Shown here: positions 52,343 through 61,854 of the stretch, piece after piece
How the letters are laid out: every line of letters begins with the position of its first letter
How positions within the stretch are numbered: the first letter of the stretch is position 1
Assembly (NCBI RefSeq): GCF_019279795.1
Contig: NC_056739.1
Span: 16,563,292 to 16,627,291, forward strand
DNA: 64,000 bases
Direction of reading: 5' to 3'
Source: Protopterus annectens
Lineage: Eukaryota; Chordata; Ceratodontiformes; Protopteridae
Notes under the pieces: generated by a model
The model's input: only the letters and a program-made list of their open reading frames with translations
What the model was told of the DNA's origin: nothing
Database searches by the model: none
Program-made: the position numbers and the translations under genes

Positions 52343-53878
52343 CTAAGGTTGGAAGTGGAGCAACCAAGCTGTGAGGTTGAGAGGCTGAAGGGACTGGTGC
52401 AGCCCGCCCGACTGATGGACCAAAAGGTCTGGCACTGGTTCCAGATTCCAAGGCTGCTCCAGCAGGTGACGATGCAGGAATGGGAACCAAATTTGTCGAG
52501 GCCAGTAAAGGGCAATGAGGATCATCCTGGATCCTAATGCGGTCACTTTTTGAATTAGTTTGGGAATTAAGGGAAAGGGTGGGAATGCATACAGAAGACC
52601 CCGGGGCCAATCGTGAACTAGAGCGTCTCTGGGTGAGTGGCCGGGGAGGGGGAAGAGAGTGAAGAAATCGTTGCACTTGCTGTTGAGAGGGGTTGTGAAA
52701 AGGTCGCAGCAAGGTTGACCCCATCTGCGGAAAATTTTGTCCGCTACTAACTGATTGAGAGACCACTCGTGAGGCATGAGAATAGCTCTGCTTAGCCTGT
52801 TGGCTATGACGTTGGACTTCCCAGGGATGTGCGTTGCTATCAGAAACCGTTGAGAGGAGATCGCCCACTGCCAGAGTCTGAGTGCTTTTCGACATAAGGG
52901 ATAGGACCTGGTTCCGCCCTGCTTGTTGATGTACCACACTACAGACATATTGTCTGTCTGAATTGCAATAGTCCCGGTGGATAGAGAGTCCTGAAGAACT
53001 TGCAACGCTAAAAGTACAGCTCTCATCTCCAAGACGTTTATGTGCAGGTGGTACTCTACAGGTTGCCAAGTGCCCTGGACAGTCCTGCCCTGAAAATGCC
53101 CCCCCCCCCCAATCAGAGAGGCATCCATTGTCACCGTGGCAACAGGAGGAGGAAGAACAAACGGTCTGCCTTGAAGTACTTGAGAGGAGACCATCCACCA
53201 AGACAGGTGGTCTTTGCATGATTGGGTGATTATTATGTTGTGAGACATCAGAAGCTGTTGAAAAGACCATTGGGTAAAAAGCATCCATTGAAGAATCCGC
53301 ATGTGAAAACGAGCCAGGGGAATTAATGTGATTGCTGCTGCCATGAGACCCAAGGTTTTCAGTACAAATCTGGCCTGAATTCTCTTGCACTGTAGTAAGG
53401 TCTGGACATGTCGGCGAATGACTGATACTCTTTCTAAGGGAAGTTTTGCTGACAGCTCTTTTGTATTTAATCTTGTGCCTATAAAGGTTATAGATTGACA
53501 AGGTGACAATGCAGACATTTCAAAGTTTATAGAGATACCTAGCTCGGAGCAAGTTTGGATGGTATGATCCCTGGCTCACACTAGCTGATGCCTGGTGGAA
53601 GCAGTCAGGAGCCAGTTGTCTAGATATGGAAACACCTGGAATCCTCGCCGTCTCAGGTGAGCCGTAACCACTGTCATGCATTTGGTGAACACCCTGGGGG
53701 CTGTGGTGAGACCAAAGGGCAGGGCTCTGAATTGATAGTGACTGGCTCTTAGCCAGAAGCGGAGAAACCTTCTGGAGCGTCTGTCCATTTTAATATGGTA
53801 GTGCGCATCCTGAAGGCCTATGGAGCACATCCAACTGTCCTGACCCAAAAAGGGTAGAATGGACTGAAGTGTGACCAT
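52343..53878 (-). pseudogene. DIRS-E reverse transcriptase / RNase H / methyltransferase-like region
   Basis: RT begins near 54160 in another frame and continues at 53878-53576 (CSIGLQDAHYHIKMDRRSR, LPFGLTTAPRVFTK, VFPYLDNWLLTAS). In the catalytic box the second Asp reads Asn (YLDN), and motif A reads GLQD for DLKD, so the enzyme is dead. The long frame 53518-52343 holds the RT end, RNase H (VTMDASLIGGGGH, LEMRAVLLAL, QTDNMSVVWYINKQGG, IANRLSRAI) and the methyltransferase-like part (CDLFTTPLNSKCNDFF, LIALYWPRQIWF). Its end overlaps the recombinase frame, as in DIRS-B. Confidence 0.85.
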
Positions 53879-53935
53879 CCGGAACTTCGTTCTTTGAACA
53901 GATTTGTTTAACCTGCTGAGATCTAAAATGGGTCT

Positions 53936-56464
53936 TCAGTCCCCTGTCTTTTTTGGTACCAAAAAGAACTTGGAGTAAATCCCGGATCCTTGCTGGTCTG
54001 CTGGGACTGGCTGGATGGCCCTTTTTTCTAGCAGTTTTGAAATTTCTAGTACTGCTTGATCCCTTAGACCGGGTGGAATATCTGGAAGGGACCTGTTTAT
54101 TTGTACAGGGGTGTGGACAATGGGGATTTTGTAACCCTCGGATATGATAGACAGTACCCATTTGTCTTGTGTGAAGAGTTGCCAGGCTTCTGGGTACAGT
54201 GACAATCTTCCCCAGACTGCCTCTGAAGGTGGACAGTCGGGCAGCCCCTCAAGGGTGCTGAAAGGGTTTGTCAGAGAAAGATTCTCTGCTACCCTGATTT
54301 TGCGGACCCCCTCTGCCCCTCGGGCGACGTCTATTATTGTTCCCTCGTCTGCCCCTGGAGGGAAACTCACCTCGTGTGTCAGGCACGACTCCCTGCGGTT
54401 TCTGAAACCACATTTTTCCACTCTTCTGACCTTTAGGTTATGGTCTAGAGGGAGTAGAAAAACGGACTCCCATGGCAGAGAGAGTCTTGCCTTCCTGCTC
54501 ACACCTGGTAAGGGTATCTTTCACCTGTGGTCCAAACAGAGCCAAACCATCGAAGGGGGTATTGGTGAAGGACGCCTTAAAGGGGTCAGCAAAGTTGCAT
54601 AACCGCATCCAGGCATGTCTTCTCAAAGCCACGCCTGTACCTGCAGCCCTACTCGCCCCATCAGCTGCATAAGAAATGAGCCACATGGAGGAGTTGACTA
54701 TAGAGTTAAGGGTTGCCAGCTGGGAGTTAGTCTTGTCCTGAGAACCCGCAGCTGATGGATCCTGAAGGGTATCATCCAGTTCCTTAAGAAGATCCCTTTG
54801 AAGGCGGATGAAATGGCACAGATAATTCAGCGACCGCATGGAAAAGGCCGCTGAAGAAAACATCTGCTTCCCATACCTGTCCATTGTCCTAGATTCTTTA
54901 TTAGGTGGATGGACAGGCACCGAAGGGTCAGCCAACTCCTTCTTAGTGGCTGCTGCCACCACCATGGCATCAACAGGGACACCTTTTGTCAGAAATTGTT
55001 TGTCGGATGGGACTGCAATGAACTTAGTGGGCCTGCGGGGAGTTGGTTCCACTGTGTCCGGGGCTGTCCACGCCTTTCAAGCCACCACTTCCATGAGCGG
55101 GTCAAAAGGTGGACCCAGGAGGTGGAAGGGCGAGAACCAACCGTGTCCAGGTACACAGACTCGTCCTCGGAAGGGTTAAGGGCAGTCCAGTTCCCCCCAC
55201 TGCCTAAGGATCTCTAGGATGTCTGAAAAAGAGACATCCTCAGAGGGGGACCTTGGGGACCCTTCCGAATCCTCCAAGTCGGTATCAGACATGACTGACT
55301 CGGGGGAGTCAACATGTTTCCTCTTACATTTTCTCTTCCGAGGGGGCTCCTCTGAATGATCAGGGGAGGCCTCAGAAGAGGAAGATATGCCCAATGGGGC
55401 GACCTGGAGCGTCTGTTCTCCACGCTTGGGGTCAGGAGGGTGGACAGAGACCGATGCAGGCACCATGGGGGGAGGAGCTGAAGGGGCCGATCGCAGAGCC
55501 GACACAGGAGTCAGCACGCTCATGACCTCGAAGACGCCCCTGTCAGGCAGAGCAGAGGGTCCCTGCTCCAAAGAGACGTGAACCCCTCCCAGCACCGAGA
55601 GGGACTGCTCCGAGGCCGATTTCGTGGCCGAGTTCACCTGTGCTGAAGCCCCGAGAGGGAGAACGGGGTCAGACAAGGGTCCGCTGCCACTCACACCCTC
55701 GGAGCAGATGAGGGAGTCCCGGTGCCCAGATCCCTCCAAGGAAGGAACCAATGAAGAGATCGGAGCTAACGAAGGAGCCGAAAGGTGTGGTATCGACTCC
55801 GTTTCCAAGATTCGAGCCCCAACCAGCTCCGGCTCTGAACACAAAAGGGGAGTCGGAGGAGGAACTGTTGAAGACACTGGGATAGCCACAGTCTGTTGAG
55901 AAGGGCTAGTTAACATCTTGGCCAGGGCCTGTGATTTAAGTAGTCTACTGACCACCCTCTCTAAGTCATGGTCGGATAACCTGGAAGACCGAGAGGAATG
56001 GGACCTATGGCTCCATTCCGACTGCAGTAACAGTGACCTCGGAGCCGAGGAACCGATTCTAGGGAAGGGGACCTAGAACGTTTCCGGCCTAATGACGGTT
56101 CCGACATCAAAGTCGGAGCCGATAGAGGTCTAGAGGTGTCGGCCCCAGCCAGAGCCGATGAAGAGGCAGATGCTCCGCCCAGTGACGGCTCCGAACTGGG
56201 AGCCGACGGCTTGGCAGGTTTTGAGGATTTCCCCGACTGAGGCTTCGCAGGGGATCCCTCTGGCTTGAGTAGGCCTCTCAAGATAAGTTTGTTCCTACGC
56301 TCCTGCAGGACTCTCGGGCTGAAGGCATGACAGACTGAACAGGAGTCCTGCAGGTGTAGGGAACCCAAGCAATACACGCAAGAAGTGTGACCGTCTGTCA
56401 GAGACATCTTCTGACAGCACGAGTCACACTTCTTGAAGCCTGAAACTTTGGTATCTTTGGACAT
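53936..56464 (-). pseudogene. DIRS-E gag-like ORF1, frameshifted
   Basis: Gag starts at 56464 (MSKDTKVSGFKKCDSC) with CxxC pairs (KCDSCCQK, CVYCLGSLHL). It continues as a Ser/Pro-rich region to 55961, then 55955-55176 with the acidic block (DTDLEDSEGSPRSPSEDVSF). The piece 55052-54438 carries the conserved domain (LISYAADGASRAAGTGV, FKASFTNTPFDGLALFG). The C-terminal end overlaps 54502-53936 in another frame. At least three indels separate the pieces. The protein is clearly related to, but distinct from, that of DIRS-A and B, defining a second DIRS lineage here. Confidence 0.8.
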
Positions 56465-56839
56465 ACTGGCCCGGAGATACCAAAGAGAGAAAAAATGTTA
56501 CACTAGTGCTTAAACCAGACACACAGATACAGTCACACGCCCGCACTAGATAAGGTAACAGTAGTGAGTAGAAAAAAAAACTATCACAAACACCCACTCT
56601 TAATTATAAGGCTAAACACCTATAGTTACAACAAGGGGGGGGGGGGGTTAGCCATTAATAGAGAAGGAACAAGGAGGGAAGGGGAGAAACTCTCTAACAG
56701 AAAAAGAATTTCCTAAGTGGGACAAACTAGGGGATACACAGTACAACTACATTAAAAGTTAAGACAATCTAAATCTAAGAAAATAACAGTTAAATTTTAG
56801 CTGAAAAAGATAAAGGATTAATACGACCTGAGCCAGTAA
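56465..56839. other. DIRS-E 5' leader
   Basis: Non-coding sequence lies between gag and the right terminal repeat, with a G-run at 56635-56647. No gene is seen. Confidence 0.6.
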
Positions 56840-57025
56840 AAAATGCAACCTCGTAGCTGAAGCGGCAAACGAGATATGGGTATCTGACGTCTAGCACTGT
56901 GGGATATGGGGAGGCCTCGAGCCAGTAAATAGCTCTTGAAGTTTAGTAGAAGGCCGAGTCGGAGCCAAGGATCGGCTCCGATCCCATCCAGCAAGAATGA
57001 AGGTGAGATAGACAACTTAACATTA
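56840..57025. repeat. DIRS-E right inverted terminal repeat
   Basis: On the plus strand it contains cggcaaacgagatatggg, ccgagtcggagccaagg, cggctccgatcccatcc and ends gacaacttaacatta. The inner part is the inverse of 51288-51345. Confidence 0.85.
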
Positions 57026-57099
57026 GTTAGCTTCATGCTCCTAAAAAATCCATACAAATCAGTGCATACCGTGATTATATATTCCCTGTTCCGAAAAAG

Positions 57100-57199
57100 G
57101 GATGGGCCTCCTTGAAATTGATTACATCTATAGATCTGCAACTGTGGGACTCCACACATCTGCTGACCTCACAAGACCCAAACGCAGTTAAAAGTTTTA
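57100..57199. repeat. Relic of a DIRS terminal repeat
   Basis: The string agatctgcaactgtgggact with following ctgacctcac resembles the DIRS-B terminal block atctgcaacctgtgggactc and ccgacctcgg. It is a decayed scrap with no coding sequence attached. Confidence 0.4.
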
Positions 57200-58090
57200 A
57201 AACATGAGGAAAATAAATGCAAGATGACTTCCCTGCTTAACCTAATTTGCCAAAAAAAACAACAGAAAGAATGTAAGGTGAAGGACCAGATGAAAAGGCA
57301 AGAAATGTGGAAAATGCATAAATATAGTTGCAAGTATAGAAAACTTCTGGAAGAACCTCATGTTGATCAGGAATGAATGCAGGAATGGTTAAGGAGAGGT
57401 GAATTCAAACCAAGAAATGAAAGGTTAATATTAGTGGCCCAAGATAGTGGGCTAGGTACCTGCTGGTTTACAAAGTTCACTGAACATGCGGGAGAAACAG
57501 ACAAGCGTAGGTTTTGTAAAACCAAACTGGAAACAGTTGCACACTACTTTGCTGGTTGTGACATACTAATGGCAGAAGGACTGTATACTGAAAGGCATAA
57601 TAATGTGGCAAGACTATAGCACTGGAGATTGTGCAAACATTATGGCACTGAAGTGGCTGAAAAACACTGGAAACATGAGCCACAAAGCATCATAGAAAAC
57701 AAAGTCTACATCACATGTGATCATCCATTACCAACAGTTTAAAAGATAGATGCTAGAAAACCAGATATAGTGGTCCAAGAAAAGAAAACAAAAATAGCAT
57801 TGATCATTGAAATTGCCACACCCAGTGACTACACTGCCCTGCATACAGAGAGACACAAAGTTATAAAATATCAGGATTTGCAAGCAGAAATGAGAGCAAT
57901 GTGGATGAAGGATACCCTGATAGTTCCAATAGTAGTAGGAGCAATGGGGCAATGGGTCTTCTAGAAAAGAGTCTACAGTTATATTTAGATACGTTACCAA
58001 TACATGTAACTCTGTACAAACTGCAGGAGGAGTCATTACTGGGCATGTTGTGGGTGCTACGAAGAGCACTTTTGGCTGACATCAGAGAGT
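57200..58090 (+). pseudogene. R4-like LINE, C-terminal region with restriction-like endonuclease
   Basis: The plus strand encodes WLRRGEFKPRNERLILVAQD and then a Cys/His region (FCKTKLETVAHYFAGCDIL, ERHNNVARL) that resembles the CCHC knuckle after RT in R4/R2-type LINEs. The endonuclease follows at 57750-57960: RKPDIVVQEKKTKIALIIE (PD...D/E type core), ATPSDYTALHTERHKVIKY and IVPIVVGAMGQW. This order is diagnostic for LINEs with a C-terminal restriction-like nuclease such as Dong and Rex6. Three stops interrupt it. It continues the element last seen at 46728; most of RT is missing. Confidence 0.78.
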
Positions 58091-58199
58091 GAAACAATAC
58101 TAATTTCATGCACTTTGACTTAGGAATGGGGTCCATTCCCGTCATGGTATTAGAAACCCAAATGATTTGGAGAAATTAAAAAAAAACAGGTTGTTGACT

Positions 58200-58805
58200 A
58201 TCCCTAAAATTACATTTAGTCTCTAACTGGCGATGCTCCTGTACCCGACAAAAAAATCCCAACACCTAATTTCTCACTATAGAACCTCTCTCTGTTTCTA
58301 TTCTCAAATCTTTCCCACTCTTTTCTCTGCACATTCTCATACCTCCTCTCTCCAGCTTTTCATCCTGATACAGTCTGTTCACCTACTTCATCCTGTACTC
58401 TACAACCCTCTACTTTGAATCCTACACACTCACATGTATATGCTATTGTCTTTTTCTACTCACATATACTGCCAAGTTACTTTCTTCTTCTACTGTGACT
58501 TTCATACTTCCGTTTCCATTTATGCTCTCACTTATAAAATTTCTTTTCTATGTATTATTGAAATGTCATCTCTGCCAGTTGTCTTATCCTTTCTACTGTC
58601 TGTCCATTTTTATGCATCAACAATTGTTTTAACTAATTGTATGTAGTAATGCATCTATTTTACTCATGTATCTAAAATGTTTTAATTTAATTGTATGTAA
58701 TAATATGAAGCTTTTCTCCCTGGGCCTCCGATGAAAATGGGCTCCTCCAGGCCCAGTGGACTTTCCTGGTCAACAAATGCAATAAATAAATAAATACATA
58801 AACAA
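58200..58805 (+). mobile_element. L2-like LINE 3' end
   Basis: This pyrimidine-rich untranslated sequence ends in gggcctccgatgaaaatggg, ggactttcctggtcaacaaa and an (aata)n tail at 58780-58800. The tail matches 38886-38963 and, in reverse, 44564-44650. No coding part is recognised, so it is a heavily truncated copy. The left limit is not clear. Confidence 0.55.
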
Positions 58806-59291
58806 ACAAACCTTCAATGATAATGCAACAAAAAATCTAGAAAACTTCAGTAATTTACCACATAAACAGTGGCAACTAACGTGCAGGGGTACATATATTT
58901 GAGAACCAGTTAACTACAGTAGGTACAAGTGCCTCTTGTCAATGAAAGCTGGGAAATGTCTGCAAGATACATTCTTGAAGCAAGCAGGAGGCAGCTGCTC
59001 AATCTGTTCTGTTGGCCATTTGTAAACAGTTGGCTGGCTAACTACTGCCAAAAATAATGTAAGTGGCAATCTGCTTGGCAAACTGTTTCCTCCAAAAAGC
59101 AAAGGAGATAAATAAGTGGTTAGTCTTTCCAGAATTTAGGCACCCACCTCGGATAACAGCAGACCTGTCACAGCAAGTCCAGAATACGATGCCCCCCCCC
59201 CCCCACACACACACACACACACACATATATCTGCCACTGTCATTTATTAATTGACTTAGATTCTGAGTAATGGATTGATCTGCAACAAAAA
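58806..59291. other. Unassigned sequence with C-run and (ca)n
   Basis: No gene is recognised. A run of about 14 C followed by (ca)n and tatat lies at 59192-59230. Confidence 0.6.
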
Positions 59292-59480
59292 CAAGTTATG
59301 TACTTACCATAATGTTCCATGTGAGTTGTTCATCTCACTTTCATTTTTACTGATGGGTTCGGAGCCAGTCCCTTGGCTCCGATATGGCCAATTGCAAAGC
59401 TCGATGTCTTCAAATAGCTCGAGGCCAAGTCCCTATCCCATGATGCACTTAGGGTTAACTCACATCTTGTTTGCTGTGTA
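59292..59480. repeat. DIRS-F left terminal repeat
   Basis: It starts caagttatgtacttaccata and includes ggttcggagccagtccc, ggctccgatatggcc and gatgcacttagggttaac. The outer 45 bases are the complement of the first half of the ICR at 59601-59655. Confidence 0.82.
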
Positions 59481-59600
59481 TAACAATACCATATATCATT
59501 CTATCACTCCCAAGAGAAGGTATAGAAGGACTGAGCAACCAGGATGGATCCAGCATCTCGGTCATCTAACAGCCCAGGAGGGGGTAGGAGGGAGGGACGT

Positions 59601-59703
59601 AAGAATGAAGGAGAGATGAACAACTCACATGGAACATTATGATAAGTACATAACTTCTTTATGTGAAGTTGTTCAAGCTCGCTGTTCATTCTTTACTGAT
59701 GGG
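59601..59703. repeat. DIRS-F internal complementary region
   Basis: It carries ggaacattatgataagtaca, then acttc-ttt-atgtgaag. The layout matches the other four ICRs. Confidence 0.82.
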
Positions 59704-59735
59704 TAGCGTCCCAAGCACCATTGACCTTGGGTGGC

Positions 59736-60251
59736 TCACTGGAGTATGTTTCTCAGGACCGTGGATCCAAAGGAGGCCCTGTCCCTGGAGGCCTTGTCAA
59801 CTTTGTAATGAGTGATAAAGGTATGAGGTTTTGACCAAATGGCTGCTGCACAAATGTTATCAATGGGAAGTCTGGCAGAAAAAGCAGATGATGTAGAAAC
59901 TGCTCTGGTTGAGTGAGCTTTAATCTTATGCTGCAAAGACATATTGGCAGCTGAATAGGCAAAGGTGATACAATAAGATAACCATTTAGACAGAGTTGTT
60001 TTAGCCACTGGTTTAGCCTTCCTAGAGTCTGAAAATGAAACAAAAAGCTGGCCTGATTTTCTGAAATGTTTTGTTCTATCCAAATAAAATCTGAGCTGTC
60101 TGTGAACATCAACTTTGTGCAGCATATACTCTAAATTGTTCGAAGGGTTGGGGAAGAAGACTGGAAAATCAATAATTTGGTTGAGATTGGTTTCAGTGCA
60201 AACTCTGGGCGAGAATGAGGGGGTTTGTTCAAAGTGAGACTCTGTCAGCAT
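59736..60251 (-). pseudogene. DIRS-F recombinase, C-terminal half
   Basis: This 171-codon frame begins in the middle of the catalytic domain (IIDFPVFFPNPSNNLEYML, HKVDVHRQLRFYLDRTK). It contains KAHSTRAVSTSSAF with the HxxR residues and FITHYKVDKASR with the catalytic Tyr. The core-binding domain and the first catalytic Arg are missing, because the sequence upstream of about 60251 is joined to the RNase H/methyltransferase-like region by a deletion. The stop is 30-40 bases before the ICR. It is inactive. Confidence 0.82.
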
Positions 60252-61733
60252 GGAATATCAAATAGGGAGGCTTTGGTATCAACGGAATTGGTGCAAATGC
60301 ATAGAGGAGACCCAGAGGCCAATTGTGCACGAGTGCATCCCTTGGGGCTTCTCTCCAGAGGGGGAATCAGGGCAAAGTAGCTTCTGCATTTCGTGTTCAT
60401 GTGACTGGCAAAAAGGTCGCAGCAAGGCTGGCCCCACCTGTGGAATATCCTATTATCTCTTTCTTGAGGGACCACTCGTGGGGCAACAAGACTGCCCTGC
60501 TCAGCTTGTCTGCTATCATGTTGGATTTCCCCATCATGTGCATTGCCAACAGAAAGTGCTGGGTGGAAACAGCCCACTGCAAAAATCTGAGAGCCTCTCA
60601 ACAAGGGGGGTAAGACCTGCTTTCTCTTTGTTTGTCCAAATACCAGACCACCGACATGTTGTCTGTCTGAATCGCAATCGTACCCAGAGGAAGAGAGTCC
60701 TGAAAGTACTGCAACACCAAAAGTACTGCTCTCATCTCCAGGACACTGACATGCAGATGTGTCTCTTGATCGGTCCATGTGCCTTGGGCAGTCTTTCCCT
60801 GAAAATGCCCCCCCCCACCCTATCAGGGAAGCATCCGTGGTCACTGTGGCCACTGGAGGGGGTAGCACAAATGGGCATCCTATCGTGACATGAAGTGAGG
60901 TTAACCACCACTGAAGGTCCTTTTTGCAAGAATTTGTGATCATTACAGTGTGAGTCATGGGGAGCTCTTGGTAAGACCATTGAGTGAACAACAGCCATTG
61001 TATCCACATGTGCATATGAGCTAGTGATATAGCCAAAATTGCTGCTGCCATCATGCCTAATAATTTCAGAACTTCTGATACTGGTGCTCTGTCTTTTGAT
61101 ATCAGAATGCTGACGAAGAAGAAAGACTCTTTCTATTGGAAGTTTTAGTGTGGTGGTGGTGGTGTCCAACTCTGCCCCGATAAAAATTATATGCTGTGAT
61201 GGTGACAAGGCAGATTTTTCTGAGGTGACTGCAATGCCCAGCTGATTGCAGAGTGACAGAGTGGACTTCCTGGCTTGAATGAGTTGATGCCTGGTGGTGG
61301 CGGAAAGGAGCCAATTGTCTATGTACGGAAGCACCTGGAATCCTAGATGCCTCAGGTGAGCCGTGGCCACTGCCATGCATTTGGTAAATACTCAGGGGGC
61401 TGTAGTGAGACCAAAGGGCAGGGCTCAAAACTGGTAATGACTAGCTCCCAGCCAGAAGCGCAGATGATCCCTGGATGGCCTGGCCATTTTTATGTGGTAG
61501 TACGCATCCTTGAGATCTATCAAGCACATCCAATTGTCTTTCCCTAAGAAGGGAAGTATAGACTGAAGCATGACCATCTGGAACTTCTCTTTTTTTACAT
61601 ATTTGTTCAGTCTGCTGAGGTCCAAAATGGGTCTCCAGTCCCCTGTCTTCTTTGGAACCAAAAAGAATCTTGAGTAAGTTCCAGATCCTGTCTGGTCTGC
61701 TGGGACTGCTTGGATGACTCTTTTTGATAGCAA
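60252..61733 (-). pseudogene. DIRS-F reverse transcriptase and RNase H
   Basis: RT is at 61733-61425 (FFLVPKKTGDWRPILDLSRL, CLIDLKDAYYHIKMARPSR) and 61376 onwards (VLPYIDNWLLSATTRHQL), with a frame change between. The catalytic box reads YIDN, so the second Asp is lost, as in DIRS-E (YLDN). RNase H follows near 60830-60397 (VTTDASLIGWGG, a changed middle block, then GKSNMIADKLSRAVLLPHEW) in broken frames. Only the beginning of the methyltransferase-like segment remains (CDLFASHMNTKCRSYF). Confidence 0.82.
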
Positions 61734-61854
61734 CGTTTAGACCTCTATTGTTGCCTGTTCCCTGTAACTGGGTGGAATGTCCAGGATTTTTCTTATGAGT
61801 GGAGGGGGTGTGGTAAATGGGATGAAGTATCCAGCTGTCTTTTGTTATTTTGAG

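Larger units (their letters stand above)
51288..57025 (-). mobile_element. DIRS-E, DIRS1-type element missing its outer left end
   Basis: This minus-strand element has the inner part of the left terminal repeat (51288-51345), an ICR (51518-51615), a damaged recombinase, RT/RNase H/methyltransferase-like frames, gag and a complete right terminal repeat (about 56840-57025). About 110 bp of the outer left repeat are missing where PLE-2 begins. It belongs to the same lineage as DIRS-H and is related to DIRS-F. Confidence 0.85.

Noticed and set aside
59192-59230. Regulatory or Z-DNA element at the C-run and (ca)n
   Set aside because: A simple microsatellite explains it, and no associated gene exists.
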